Shown in pieces: positions 16,122-24,265 of a stretch of DNA of 64,000 nucleotides. The position numbers and the translations under genes are program-made. Each line of letters starts with the position of its first letter. The first letter of the stretch is position 1. The notes under the pieces are model-generated. The model had not been told where the DNA came from, did not search any database, and saw only the letters and a program-made list of their open reading frames with translations. The DNA lies in NCBI RefSeq assembly GCF_004348895.1, contig NZ_RRZK01000020.1:1-64000 (forward strand), written 5' to 3'. The stretch is from Pseudomonas vancouverensis. Lineage in GTDB: Bacteria; Pseudomonadota; Gammaproteobacteria; Pseudomonadales; Pseudomonadaceae.

Positions 16122-17231
16122 ATGCCAACGATTTTTATCAAAGACGATTTGCGCGCTGCGGTTGAGGCGGCCAGCGGTGGCCGGCAAACGGTGCTGTATA
16201 CCGCCAAGGGACAGCCTTCCTACATGAACGTGGTTCCCAAGTTCATGCTGGAGGACGTTGCCGACGCGCCGGGCAGCCTGGGCACCGGTGTGCACCCGGC
16301 GTTCATCGTCAACGGTATTGAAAAAACCGAATTTTTCTATGGGGCCTATGCCGGTGTCATCAAGAATGGCGAGTTGCTGAGTCTGCCGAACGTTAACCCG
16401 GCTCGCAGTTCCGGGTTTGACACCTTCAGCACTGCGGCGCGGGCCTCTGGCGCTGGTTGGCACATGGGCACCAACGCCGAATGGGCGGCCCTGATGTTGT
16501 GGTGTCACAAAAATGGTTTTGTTCCGCGCGGTAATAGCAACTACGGCGGCAGCTCTGACGCGGCCTTTGAAACTGGGCGCCGTGTCGATGGCGGGGCTCC
16601 TGGTTTGGTCACCGGTGACCCGGTCGTCTTGACTGGCTCGGGTCCGGCCAGTTGGCGGCATGACAATACGCCCAATGGCATTTCCGATCTGAATGCCAAC
16701 CTCTGGGAGTGGCAAGGCGGCATGCGCCTGATGGATGGGGAAATCCAAATCATCCCTAACAACGACGCGGCTTCTGCCGACCTGTCTTCTACGTCCGCGG
16801 CCTGGAAAGCGATCCGCCTGACGGATGGTGCATTGGTGGCGCCCGGCACGGCGGGCACGGCCAAGTTTGATTCGCCGACCGATACTACCGTGGGTAATGG
16901 CGGTTCACCTGTTCTCAGCTCGACCATCATTAACCGTAATGGCCCCATTGGAGATAACGGCACGTTCGGTGTGATGACAGCGCCCTTTAACGGGATGACC
17001 ACCGCCGCCGGTGTCACTGCGCCGGCAATACTGTTGGCGCTGGGACTGTTCCGGCATAAAGACGTGGCAGATAGCGACCTTATCTACCTGCGCAACTATG
17101 GTGAACGCTTACTGTTTCGCGGTGGTGGTTTCGGCTCTGGCTCAGCTGCTGGGCTCCGTTCCGTGACCCTGCAGAACCCTCGTGCTTACGCGGGTGGCAG
17201 TTTCGGTGCCCGTCCGGCTTTCGTGCTGTAA
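16122..17231 (+). CDS. Receptor-binding protein with a C-type-lectin-like (Mtd/FGE-type) C-terminal domain
   Basis: 369 residues, ATG 16122. The middle carries SGAGWHMGTNAEWAALMLWC followed by GNSNYGGSS, and SDLNANLWEWQGGMRL. These are landmarks of the formylglycine-enzyme-like C-type lectin fold. The C-terminus is RGGGFGSGSAAGLRSV, and the protein ends GARPAFVL. This RGGxxxxGxxAG...GxRPAFVL ending is the display site of proteins diversified by retroelements (as in Bordetella phage Mtd, 381 residues). No reverse transcriptase or template repeat is found in this window. The gene closes the fibre cluster and is followed by a terminator-like hairpin. It very probably decides host range. Confidence 0.8.
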   Translation: MPTIFIKDDLRAAVEAASGGRQTVLYTAKGQPSYMNVVPKFMLEDVADAPGSLGTGVHPAFIVNGIEKTEFFYGAYAGVIKNGELLSLPNVNPARSSGFDTFSTAARASGAGWHMGTNAEWAALMLWCHKNGFVPRGNSNYGGSSDAAFETGRRVDGGAPGLVTGDPVVLTGSGPASWRHDNTPNGISDLNANLWEWQGGMRLMDGEIQIIPNNDAASADLSSTSAAWKAIRLTDGALVAPGTAGTAKFDSPTDTTVGNGGSPVLSSTIINRNGPIGDNGTFGVMTAPFNGMTTAAGVTAPAILLALGLFRHKDVADSDLIYLRNYGERLLFRGGGFGSGSAAGLRSVTLQNPRAYAGGSFGARPAFVL

Positions 17232-17254
17232 CGCCTGACCGCTTCACCTCTCAC

Positions 17255-17278
17255 AGCCTCGCTTATGCGGGGCTTTTT
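17255..17278 (+). terminator. Terminator-like hairpin between fibre cluster and sheath gene
   Basis: AGCCTCGC and GCGGGGCT pair over 8 bp (one T-G pair) around a TTAT loop and are followed by five T. The next gene's ribosome site (CTGGAGA) begins 5 bases later. Confidence 0.72.
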
Positions 17279-17298
17279 CGTTTCTGGAGATTGACCTT

Positions 17299-18462
17299 AT
17301 GCCTGGTTTTTTTCACGGCGTTACCGTAACGAACGTCGACACCGGCGCGCGGCCGATCGCGCTGCCGTCGTCGTCGATTATCGGCCTGTGCGACACCTTC
17401 GACGTGTTGCCGGCGGCCGAAGCCAAGCCCAACGAACTGCGCTTGATCACCCGCGAAAGCGAAGCGATAGCCGCCTGGGGGCCTAACTCGGCGATCACCA
17501 AAGCGGCCAAGGCGATCTTTGCCCGGGCCAAGGCGGTGATTGTCGGTGTTGGTGTGGCCAAGATCGCAGACGGCGCGCTGCTGACATCGGCGATCATCGG
17601 CGGCGTGCTGGCTGATGGCACCCGTACCGGCATGCAAGCGCTGCTGGATGGTAAGAGCCGTTTCAACGCCCAACCGCGCTTGCTGATCGCGCCCAAGCAC
17701 ACCGCGACCCTGGCAGTCGGTACAGCCCTGGTGGGGCTGGCGGAAAAGCTGCGCGCGATCGGGATCATCGACGGCCCCAACACCACCGACGAGGCGGCGC
17801 TGGCGTACCGCAAGAGCTTCGGCAGCAAGCGCGCCTTTTTCGTTGATCCCGGGGTTAAGTATTGGGACACCGACACCAGTGCCACCATCGACGCGCCGGC
17901 CTCGGCCTGGGTCGCCGGCTTGTTCGCCTGGACCGATGCGGAGTACGGCTTCTGGGCATCGCCGTCGAACAAGGAATTTGTTGGCATCACCGGCACCGGT
18001 CGGCCGATCGAATTCCTCGACGGTGACGAAACCTGCCGGGCGAACCTGCTCAACAACGCCGGGATCACGACCATCATTCGTGATGACGGGTTCCGTCTGT
18101 GGGGCAACCGCACTTGTTCTTCTGATCCGAAATGGGCGTTCGTTACCCGTGTGCGCACGCAAGACATGGTGATGGACGCGATCCTGTACGGCCACAAGTG
18201 GGCGGTCGATCGCTCGATCACCAAGACCTACGTCAAGGACGTTACGGACGGCCTGACCAACTTCATGCGCGACCTGAAAAATCAGGGTGCGGTGATCAAC
18301 TTTGAGGTCTACGCGGACGGCGAGCTGAACACCGCCAGTCAGCTGGAACAGGGCAAGGTCTACTGGAACATTCGTTTCACCGACGTGCCACCGGCGGAAA
18401 ACCCGAATTTCCGCGTCGAGGTCACCAACCAGTGGCTGACTGAAGTTCTTGAAACCGCCTAA
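17299..18462 (+). CDS. Contractile tail sheath protein (P2 FI type)
   Basis: 387 residues from ATG 17299 with TGGAGA upstream. Begins FFHGVTVTNVDTGARPI, the typical sheath N-terminus that links to neighbouring subunits. It contains RLLIAPKHTATLAVG-like and KAFFVDPGVKYWDT-like blocks. Its C-terminal domain (NQGAVINFEVYADGELNTAS; RFTDVPPAENPNFRVEV) is strongly conserved in P2-type sheaths. Sheath subunits form the outer tube that contracts. The size is close to P2 FI (396). Directly followed by the tube gene. Confidence 0.95.
   Translation: MPGFFHGVTVTNVDTGARPIALPSSSIIGLCDTFDVLPAAEAKPNELRLITRESEAIAAWGPNSAITKAAKAIFARAKAVIVGVGVAKIADGALLTSAIIGGVLADGTRTGMQALLDGKSRFNAQPRLLIAPKHTATLAVGTALVGLAEKLRAIGIIDGPNTTDEAALAYRKSFGSKRAFFVDPGVKYWDTDTSATIDAPASAWVAGLFAWTDAEYGFWASPSNKEFVGITGTGRPIEFLDGDETCRANLLNNAGITTIIRDDGFRLWGNRTCSSDPKWAFVTRVRTQDMVMDAILYGHKWAVDRSITKTYVKDVTDGLTNFMRDLKNQGAVINFEVYADGELNTASQLEQGKVYWNIRFTDVPPAENPNFRVEVTNQWLTEVLETA
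17319..17331. repeat. GTTAC-C-GTAAC dyad 4
   Basis: Arms CGTTAC and GTAACG around a single C, at the 5' end of the sheath gene. Confidence 0.7.
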
Positions 18463-18474
18463 GGGGGCTGCTCG

Positions 18475-18978
18475 ATGATTCCTGAAGTATTGATCAACAC
18501 CAACCTGTTCGTTGACGGCACCAGCTTTGCCGGCGACGTGCCGAGCTTCACCCCGCCGAAGGTCACTATCAAAACCGAAGAGTTTCGCGGTGGCGGTATG
18601 GCCGGCTCGATTGACATGGCCATGGGCGTAGAAAAGCTCGAGGCCTCGTTTGTCACCACCGGCATGCGCCGCGAGTCGCTGCGCTTCTTCGGCCTGGCCG
18701 ATCAGACCGCCTGCAACGCGGTGTTCCGTGGCGCCTTCAAGGGCGAGAAAGGCCGTATCAAGCCGGTCATTGCCACCGTGCGCGGCATGCTCAAAGAAGT
18801 CGACTCCGGCGACTGGAAGGCCGGCGAGAAGGCCGAAATCAAACACGCGATGACGCTGACCTACTACAAGCTGGAAGTAGACGGCCGCGTTATCTATGAA
18901 ATCGACATGGTAGGCGCCGTGCTGGTGATCGATGGCGTCGACCAACTGGCCGACGTCCGCGCCGCCCTGGGCCTGTAA
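18475..18978 (+). CDS. Tail tube protein (P2 FII type)
   Basis: 167 residues from ATG 18475. The start MIPEVLINTNLFVDGTSFAG and the later VTIKTEEFRGGGMAGSIDMAMGVEKLE match the P2 FII family, which forms the inner tube through which DNA passes. The C-terminal part (MTLTYYKLEVDGRVIYEIDM) closes the beta barrel. The gene is 12 bases after the sheath stop and 13 bases before the chaperone gene. Length matches P2 FII (172). Confidence 0.95.
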   Translation: MIPEVLINTNLFVDGTSFAGDVPSFTPPKVTIKTEEFRGGGMAGSIDMAMGVEKLEASFVTTGMRRESLRFFGLADQTACNAVFRGAFKGEKGRIKPVIATVRGMLKEVDSGDWKAGEKAEIKHAMTLTYYKLEVDGRVIYEIDMVGAVLVIDGVDQLADVRAALGL

Positions 18979-18991
18979 GGAGTAACCGAAC

Positions 18992-19291
18992 ATGACTCAA
19001 GCAAACAAAGAGCTGCCGAAGTGGCTGGCCGTGACTGCCGACGGCGTTGCCGTAACGCTCAAGTACCCGATCGAAGTCGACGGCATCAAAAACGACACGC
19101 TGTTTATGCGCGCCCCGTGCGTGCGGGATCTGCGCGTGGCCAACGCGGCGGCCAACGGTGACGACGACAAGCGCGAAATGGCCATGTTTTCCTCGCTGAC
19201 GCAAGTCGGTGAGGCCGACCTGTTGGGGCTCAAGTTGACCGACCATGCGCGTTTGCAGGCGGGCTATTTTCGCCTGGTCAATGACGAATAA
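18992..19291 (+). CDS. Tail assembly chaperone (P2 gpE-type, first frame)
   Basis: 99 residues, ATG 18992 behind AAGGAGT. Contains VTLKYPIEVDGIKNDTLFMRAPCVRDLRVA, typical of the phage tail assembly chaperone family, and the C-terminal LLGLKLTDHARLQAGYFRLV. Such chaperones bind the tape measure protein before tube assembly. The last 11 bases overlap a second small ORF in the frame shifted by +1 (or -2), so the pair corresponds to P2 E and E' or Mu gp41/gp42. Confidence 0.85.
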   Translation: MTQANKELPKWLAVTADGVAVTLKYPIEVDGIKNDTLFMRAPCVRDLRVANAAANGDDDKREMAMFSSLTQVGEADLLGLKLTDHARLQAGYFRLVNDE

Positions 19292-19409
19292 CTTCAAGCC
19301 CAGCGAAATGAAGGGCCTGGCCAAGCGCCTGGCGGCCGAGTTCAATTTCTCGGCCGCTGAGATTATGGCCATGCCCTTTTCCGAAATGGTCTGGTGGCTC
19401 ACGGATTGA
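19281..19409 (+). CDS. Second tail chaperone reading frame (GpE family, 42 residues)
   Basis: A small frame of 42 residues from ATG 19281 to TGA 19409. The peptide has MKGLAKRLAAEFNFSAAEI followed by MPFSEMVWWL, which is the GpE-family pattern ending in (M/L)xxSExxWWxxxA. The ATG overlaps the end of the first chaperone frame, and no ribosome site is seen before it. It is therefore made either by translational coupling or as the extension of the first protein through a ribosomal frameshift, as in P2 and Mu. Followed 37 bases later by the tape measure gene. Confidence 0.8.
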   Translation: MTNNFKPSEMKGLAKRLAAEFNFSAAEIMAMPFSEMVWWLTD

Positions 19410-19446
19410 GCCGCCGTTGTACCCAACTGACCTATAGGGCGCGGAC

Positions 19447-22074
19447 ATGTCGAACAAATTAGCGCTTGGCCTGGTGATTGGTGGGGCGGTCAATGCTTCC
19501 CTGGGCGCGGCGGTCAAGGACGTCAAGAACAAGATCAAAAGCTTGGAGGTCGCCGGGGCGAATGCCAAGGTGTTGCAAAACACCATCGGCGACACCATGC
19601 GTCTGCGGGACGAATGGAAAAAGGCCCATGACAGCGGATCGGCCGGGGCTTCGGGCTTGTATCGCAAGCTGGAAGCGAACCTGTCGAGCCTGAAAAAGCA
19701 AGGCATCGAGGTCGGCCGGCTGGAAAAGGCCTATGACGCCCTGGGGCGTACCGCGCGCAAGGCCGAGCTGAAAGCGCTGGGTCGTCAGCAGCTTGGCGAA
19801 GGCGCGGAGGGCATGAAAAGCACGCTCGGCCAGGCCGTGGCCGGCACCGCTGTGATGGCGATTCCGACCAAGGTCAGCGCGGACTTTGGCGCGATCATTC
19901 GTGACATCTCGATCAAGGCCGGGATTGCCGGCACGTCTGAAGAGACGCAAATGTCCAAGACGATCGTCGATACGGCGAAAGACTCGGGCATGGCGCGCAA
20001 CCAAGTGGCCGAGGTGGTGAACGCCCTGGTCGGCGCCGGCATGGATCTGAGCAAGGCCCTGGACTATGCCCCCACGGCGGCCAAGTTCGTGATTGGCCAG
20101 GGCTCCGATGGTGGCGAAACGGCGAAGATGATCAACGCCCTGGGGCAGAACGCCAGGATCACCGACCCGGCCGTTATGCAAAAGGCCCTGGAGGCGATCG
20201 CCTACCAAGGCCAGGCCGGTAGCTTTGAAGCGGCCGACATGGCGCGTTGGTTCCCTGAATTGCTGGCGGGCATGGGCAAGCTGGGCATCACTGGCATGGA
20301 CTCGGTGACGCAACTGGGCGCCATGCTTCAGGTGCAAATGAAAACCGCCGGCGGCGCCGATGAGGCGGCCAACAACCTGAAAAACTGGATGGAGAAAATC
20401 GGCTCCGGCGACACCATCAAGGCTTACAAAGACGTCGGCATTGATTATCAGGCGTCGATGAATACCGGGCTGCAAAACGGTAAGTCGACCCTGGAATCCA
20501 GCTTTGAACTGGCGCAACGCTACATCGCGGCCACCGATCCGAAGAAAGCCGCCGCCATGGCGGAAGCCACGGCGAAAATCAGCAAGGAAACGGACCCGGA
20601 AAAAGCCAAGGCAATGATTGCCTCCCTGGAGCAAGCCCTGCGCACCGGCGACCTGTTCGCCGACATGCAGGTTAAGGGCGCGCTGACCGCGTACATGCAG
20701 AACAAGGAGCTTTACAGCCGGCTGAAGAAAGAGTCGGCCAGCGCCTCGGGCATTCTGGATAAGAACCTGGAAGAGCGCCGACAAACGTCGTCGCAGAAAT
20801 GGGCGGAAATGGCCCAGGCCATGGATGACTCAATGCGCGCCATCGGTGACGCGCTGCGCCCGGTAACGGACGGGGTGGCCGATGGTTTGGCGGTTGTCGG
20901 GCGGGGCCTTAGCTCGGTGTCTGATGAATCGCCGCGACTGGTCCAGGCCGTGGCGGCAGTGGCCGCCGGGTTCATTGCCGTGCGTACCGTCGTCAACGGC
21001 GTGAAGATCGGTAAGGGCCTGATCAACCTCGGCCGCGGCTCGCTGATGGGTAACCCGAACATCCCGCAAAAGGTGATCGTCACCAACCTGCCGGCCGGCG
21101 GGAGCGGGCTCGATGCCGGCGCCGCTGCCGGCGCTGAGGGTGAAGGCAAGAAAGGCAGCAAGGGCGGGCGCACTGGGCGTGGCATCCAGGTCGGTACCGC
21201 TATCAAGGGCGCGGCCTTGTTTGCCGCCATTGATGCCGGGTTCAAGGCAAAAGACACCTACGACAACGCCACGACCCGCGATGAAAAAGCCGAGGGTTAC
21301 GGTGAAGCCATGGGCGGCCTGGCGGGATCGATCGCCGGTGCCGCTGCCGGCGCGGCAATTGGCTCGGCGGTGCCGTTGATTGGTACGGTGGTCGGTGGCC
21401 TGGTCGGTGCGTACCTGGGCAGCCTGGGCGGTGATGCGCTGGGCGGGTACGCCGGCAAGTCGCTGTTTGGTGGTGACGCGCCGGCGCGCTCGATGCCGAT
21501 CGCCGGGCCGCTGATGATGACCGATGCCGGCAAGAACATTCCGCCGGTGATGGGCGATATCGCGGCCTCATTCAAGACCCGACCGGCGCCGCTGATGATG
21601 GCGCTGCCGGCGCCGAGTGTTCCGGCCCCCGGCGGCCTGCCGTCGCTGTCGGTACTGCCTGCGCCGGTTTTACCGGCCAAGCTGCCACCGGCGCCGCTGG
21701 TTGTTCCGCTGCCGGCCACTGTTCCAGCAGGCGCTGTGAAGGCCCCAGCAGGCCCTGTGTTGGCCGATCCGGGCAAGGCCATGCTGCCGGAGGCGGAAAC
21801 GCGCTCGGGCGACGTGGCGCGTGCCATGGTCGTGCCGAAGGCGCCCAGCGCCGCCCAGGTCGCCGCGCCGTTGGCGGCAGCGATCGAGCCCACGCAGCCG
21901 CCGAAGTTTGAACAGAAAATCGAAATCAATGCGCCGCTGACCCTGACGGTGCAAGGCGACGTGAAAGATCCGGACGAACTCTTGCGCAAACTGATGCCGC
22001 AAATTGAGCTGAAGTTGCGCGACGTGGCGCAGCAGTTGTCGGGCCGCACGCTGTATGACCAAGCGCATCTTTGA
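19447..22074 (+). CDS. Tail tape measure protein
   Basis: 875 residues from ATG 19447. The first 120 residues are coiled coil (AAVKDVKNKIKSLEVAGANA). Residues 130-460 form the conserved TMP core, with ISIKAGIAGTSEETQMSKTI, ALVGAGMDLSKALDYAPTAA and WFPELLAGMGKLGITG. Hydrophobic Gly/Ala-rich helices lie around 500-525 and 610-650, and a long Pro/Ala-rich stretch follows at 690-820. The C-terminus (QKIEINAPLTLTVQGDVKDP) is typical of P2/Mu TMPs. The protein sets tail length and lies in the tube lumen before infection. Length predicts a tail of roughly 130 nm, if about 0.15 nm per residue holds. Confidence 0.94.
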   Translation: MSNKLALGLVIGGAVNASLGAAVKDVKNKIKSLEVAGANAKVLQNTIGDTMRLRDEWKKAHDSGSAGASGLYRKLEANLSSLKKQGIEVGRLEKAYDALGRTARKAELKALGRQQLGEGAEGMKSTLGQAVAGTAVMAIPTKVSADFGAIIRDISIKAGIAGTSEETQMSKTIVDTAKDSGMARNQVAEVVNALVGAGMDLSKALDYAPTAAKFVIGQGSDGGETAKMINALGQNARITDPAVMQKALEAIAYQGQAGSFEAADMARWFPELLAGMGKLGITGMDSVTQLGAMLQVQMKTAGGADEAANNLKNWMEKIGSGDTIKAYKDVGIDYQASMNTGLQNGKSTLESSFELAQRYIAATDPKKAAAMAEATAKISKETDPEKAKAMIASLEQALRTGDLFADMQVKGALTAYMQNKELYSRLKKESASASGILDKNLEERRQTSSQKWAEMAQAMDDSMRAIGDALRPVTDGVADGLAVVGRGLSSVSDESPRLVQAVAAVAAGFIAVRTVVNGVKIGKGLINLGRGSLMGNPNIPQKVIVTNLPAGGSGLDAGAAAGAEGEGKKGSKGGRTGRGIQVGTAIKGAALFAAIDAGFKAKDTYDNATTRDEKAEGYGEAMGGLAGSIAGAAAGAAIGSAVPLIGTVVGGLVGAYLGSLGGDALGGYAGKSLFGGDAPARSMPIAGPLMMTDAGKNIPPVMGDIAASFKTRPAPLMMALPAPSVPAPGGLPSLSVLPAPVLPAKLPPAPLVVPLPATVPAGAVKAPAGPVLADPGKAMLPEAETRSGDVARAMVVPKAPSAAQVAAPLAAAIEPTQPPKFEQKIEINAPLTLTVQGDVKDPDELLRKLMPQIELKLRDVAQQLSGRTLYDQAHL

Positions 22075-22086
22075 TTAGGAGGGGTT

Positions 22087-22932
22087 ATGCCCTACATGGA
22101 GCAACTACAGGCGGGCCTGAAGTACTTGGCCACGGCTGGCGAAGCGGGGCGGCGCAGCCTTGACGGCATGATGGGGCCGGTCAATGGCGCCATTGGTGAA
22201 ATCACCGGCGCCGCGTCCGAGCTGGAGAGCTTGCCGGTCATTGGGCCGGCGCTCGGTGAAAAGCTCCAGCGGGTTCTGCGCGGGGTCAATGCGGCACAGT
22301 CGAAAGTAGGCCAGGTGGTGGCCGTGTACGGCAAGGCCACCCGCGCGGTGTCGCAGATTGACGAACGTATGGGGGTGCTGAAAGAGCAGACCGGGCGGGC
22401 TATGTCGGCGGCCAACAAGATCGCCGGGCAAATTAGCCCGTCGCTGGCCAACATCATTCCGACCGGCGCCTTTGGCGGCAACGCCACGCCGGCGCCGGAG
22501 GCGGTGAAGCCATTCCCGCATCTGTTGATCGTGCAACCACGCGACCCCAAGGCGCAGCCGTATTTCTTCAATCTGGACACGGCGGCCTTTGATGAGCTGC
22601 GCCGCTCGACTGAATTCCGCTGGGCCTCTCAGGAGCGCCTGACGCGCCGCCCGGCCCAGCAGGCGGTCGGCATGGGTGACGAAAAGATCACGCTTAAGGG
22701 GGCGATTTTCCCGGGCTTCAAGGGTGGCCTGAAGCAGCTCGACACGCTGCGCCGGCTGGGTGCGCAGTTGATGCCCCTGGGCTTGACCACGGGCTATGGC
22801 GACGTGCTGGGGAACTGGTGCCTGAAAAACATCGAAGAGGAACAGAGCGCGCTGTTACAGGGCGGCATTCCTCGCAAACAGGCCTTTACCTTGGAGTTTG
22901 TGCGCTATGGCGACGACCTGCAGAACGTCTGA
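22087..22932 (+). CDS. Tail protein gpU with N-terminal helical extension
   Basis: 281 residues from ATG 22087. Residues 150-281 match P2 gpU (YFFNLDTAAFDELRRST, RWASQERLTRRPAQQAVG, TLKGAIFPGFKGGLKQLD, LGNWCLKNIEEEQSAL). The first 140 residues are Ala/Gly-rich and helical (LEVAGEAGRRSLDG-like, VNAAQSKVGQVVAVYGKATRAV). This part is absent from P2 gpU (159 residues). gpU sits at the tail terminus and is needed for tube completion. The gene is 12 bases after the tape measure stop and overlaps gpX by 26 bases. Confidence 0.88.
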   Translation: MPYMEQLQAGLKYLATAGEAGRRSLDGMMGPVNGAIGEITGAASELESLPVIGPALGEKLQRVLRGVNAAQSKVGQVVAVYGKATRAVSQIDERMGVLKEQTGRAMSAANKIAGQISPSLANIIPTGAFGGNATPAPEAVKPFPHLLIVQPRDPKAQPYFFNLDTAAFDELRRSTEFRWASQERLTRRPAQQAVGMGDEKITLKGAIFPGFKGGLKQLDTLRRLGAQLMPLGLTTGYGDVLGNWCLKNIEEEQSALLQGGIPRKQAFTLEFVRYGDDLQNV

Positions 22933-23113
22933 CGGGGATCTGCTCGACACCATTTGCCATAACTTCTATGGCCACCTCAGTCGCAGCGTCGAGCTGGTGT
23001 TGGATGCCAACCCGGGGCTGGCCGATGAGGCGCAACCGTTTCGCGACGGCGTGCTGATCGTGTTGCCGGATCTGCCGGCGGCCACTGAGGAAATCGTGAT
23101 GTTGTGGGACTGA
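22907..23113 (+). CDS. Tail protein gpX (LysM-like)
   Basis: 68 residues from ATG 22907, with TTGGAG 10 bases upstream. The pattern DGDLLDTICHNFYGHLSRSVELVLDANPGL followed by FRDGVLIVLPDLP is the P2 gpX family, a minimal LysM fold (D..L..I....Y......V...N..L.......G..I.LP). P2 gpX lies at the hub and binds the spike/D complex. The gene overlaps U and is followed by a palindrome and a terminator-like hairpin. Confidence 0.88.
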   Translation: MATTCRTSDGDLLDTICHNFYGHLSRSVELVLDANPGLADEAQPFRDGVLIVLPDLPAATEEIVMLWD

Positions 23114-23118
23114 TCCCG

Positions 23119-23132
23119 CGTTACGCGTAACG
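23119..23132. repeat. GTTAC-GC-GTAAC dyad 5 (intergenic)
   Basis: CGTTACGCGTAACG is a perfect 14-bp palindrome in the short gap between gpX and gpD, just before the hairpin. This copy is not coding. Confidence 0.75.
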
Positions 23133-23144
23133 ACGCTCAACCTT

Positions 23145-23168
23145 GCCCGCCCTGTGCGGGCTTTCTTT
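23145..23168 (+). terminator. Terminator-like hairpin between gpX and gpD
   Basis: GCCCGC and GCGGGC pair around a 5-base loop, followed by TTTCTTTT. The gpD ATG lies 13 bases later, preceded by TTGGAAA. Confidence 0.7.
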
Positions 23169-23180
23169 TGGAAAAATTCC

Positions 23181-24224
23181 ATGACCCCCAGCTTTCGCAT
23201 CGTCGCTGACGGTGCCGACATCACGAAGCTGATCAATGATCGGCTGTTGTTGCTGCGCACCTCGGATAAGCCCGGGATGGAGTCCGACGAGTTTGAGTTG
23301 CGCATTGATGACCGAGACGGTGCGGTGGCGCTGCCGTCGCGTGGTGCCGGCATTGAGATTTTTATGGGTTATGCCGGCGCGGCGCTGGCGCGCCTCGGGC
23401 GTTACGTGGTCGATGAAATCGAGGTGACCGGCCCGCCGGATACGATCGTGATCCGGGGCAAGGCCAGCGACATGCGCGGCAGTGGCAAGACCACGCGCAG
23501 CGGTAGCTGGGAAAATGTCCCGCTGTCGACGATCGTCGCTGACGTGGCCAAGCGCAACGGCTGGTCGCCGGAGTGTGCTGTGGCCACCAAAGTGCCCCGG
23601 GCGGATCAGCTCAACGAGTCCGACTTTAACTTCATCACGCGCCTGGCCAAGCAATACGACTGCACCGCCAAGGTCGGCGACGGCAAGTTGTTGGTCATGC
23701 CGCGCCAGGGTGGCGAAAGCGCGAGCGGCAAGCCGCTGGCCACCATCACCATCACCCGGGCGGACGTCAGCCGCTGGCAATTCCGCTTGGGCGATCGCAA
23801 TACGCACAAGGCCGTAGCGACCAAGCATCAGGACAAGAAGACCGGCGAGGTGAAGGTGGTCAACTTGGACAACGACGACGCCCCGGCCGGCCTGCCGGCG
23901 GTGCACACTGACCGCCATATTCACCCCAACAAGTCCGCCGCCGAGGCTGCCGCCAAGGCGCGCCTGGCCGCCTTCAATCGCTCGACCGCCGCTGTGCGCC
24001 TGGAAATGGTAGGGCGTACCGACCTGTTTGCCGAAGTCTCGATAAACGCCCAGGGCTTCAAAGTCGGCCTCGATGGCGAGTACCTGGTGGATTCGGTGGA
24101 GCAGGTGTTTACCCAATCGGGCTGGACCACTACCGCCGAATGTAACGGCGGCAAGAAGGGCAAAGCCAAGGCCAAAGCCAAGAAGACCGCCGCGAAACCG
24201 GTCAAGGTCGTGAACCTGCAATAA
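23181..24224 (+). CDS. Tail hub protein gpD (late control D type)
   Basis: 347 residues from ATG 23181; an earlier start at 23154 would lie in the hairpin. N-terminal part (SFRIVADGADITKLINDRLL, LRTSDKPGMESDEFELRIDD) and the middle (VADVAKRNGWSPECAV, DQLNESDFNFITRLAKQYD) are the hallmarks of the P2 gpD/VgrG-like hub. The C-terminal 25 residues are nearly all Lys and Ala. The hub trimer connects the tube with the gpV spike. The historical name refers to P2 control, but no regulatory domain is seen here. Confidence 0.93.
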   Translation: MTPSFRIVADGADITKLINDRLLLLRTSDKPGMESDEFELRIDDRDGAVALPSRGAGIEIFMGYAGAALARLGRYVVDEIEVTGPPDTIVIRGKASDMRGSGKTTRSGSWENVPLSTIVADVAKRNGWSPECAVATKVPRADQLNESDFNFITRLAKQYDCTAKVGDGKLLVMPRQGGESASGKPLATITITRADVSRWQFRLGDRNTHKAVATKHQDKKTGEVKVVNLDNDDAPAGLPAVHTDRHIHPNKSAAEAAAKARLAAFNRSTAAVRLEMVGRTDLFAEVSINAQGFKVGLDGEYLVDSVEQVFTQSGWTTTAECNGGKKGKAKAKAKKTAAKPVKVVNLQ

Positions 24225-24245
24225 CGCCGCTGAGGCGCAACCCCG

Positions 24246-24265
24246 CCGCCTTGTGCGGTTTTTTT
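24246..24265 (+). terminator. Short hairpin with T-run before the endolysin
   Basis: CCGC and GCGG pair around a 5-base loop and are followed by seven T. The stem is short, but the T-run and the position, 18 bases before the endolysin start, repeat the pattern of the other module boundaries. The following ATGCCTGGAG is almost the same as after gpV. Confidence 0.5.

Noticed and set aside
11337-24224. R-type pyocin (tailocin) instead of a phage
   Set aside because: Terminase, portal, capsid, decoration and integrase genes are all present and open, so the tail belongs to a full prophage.
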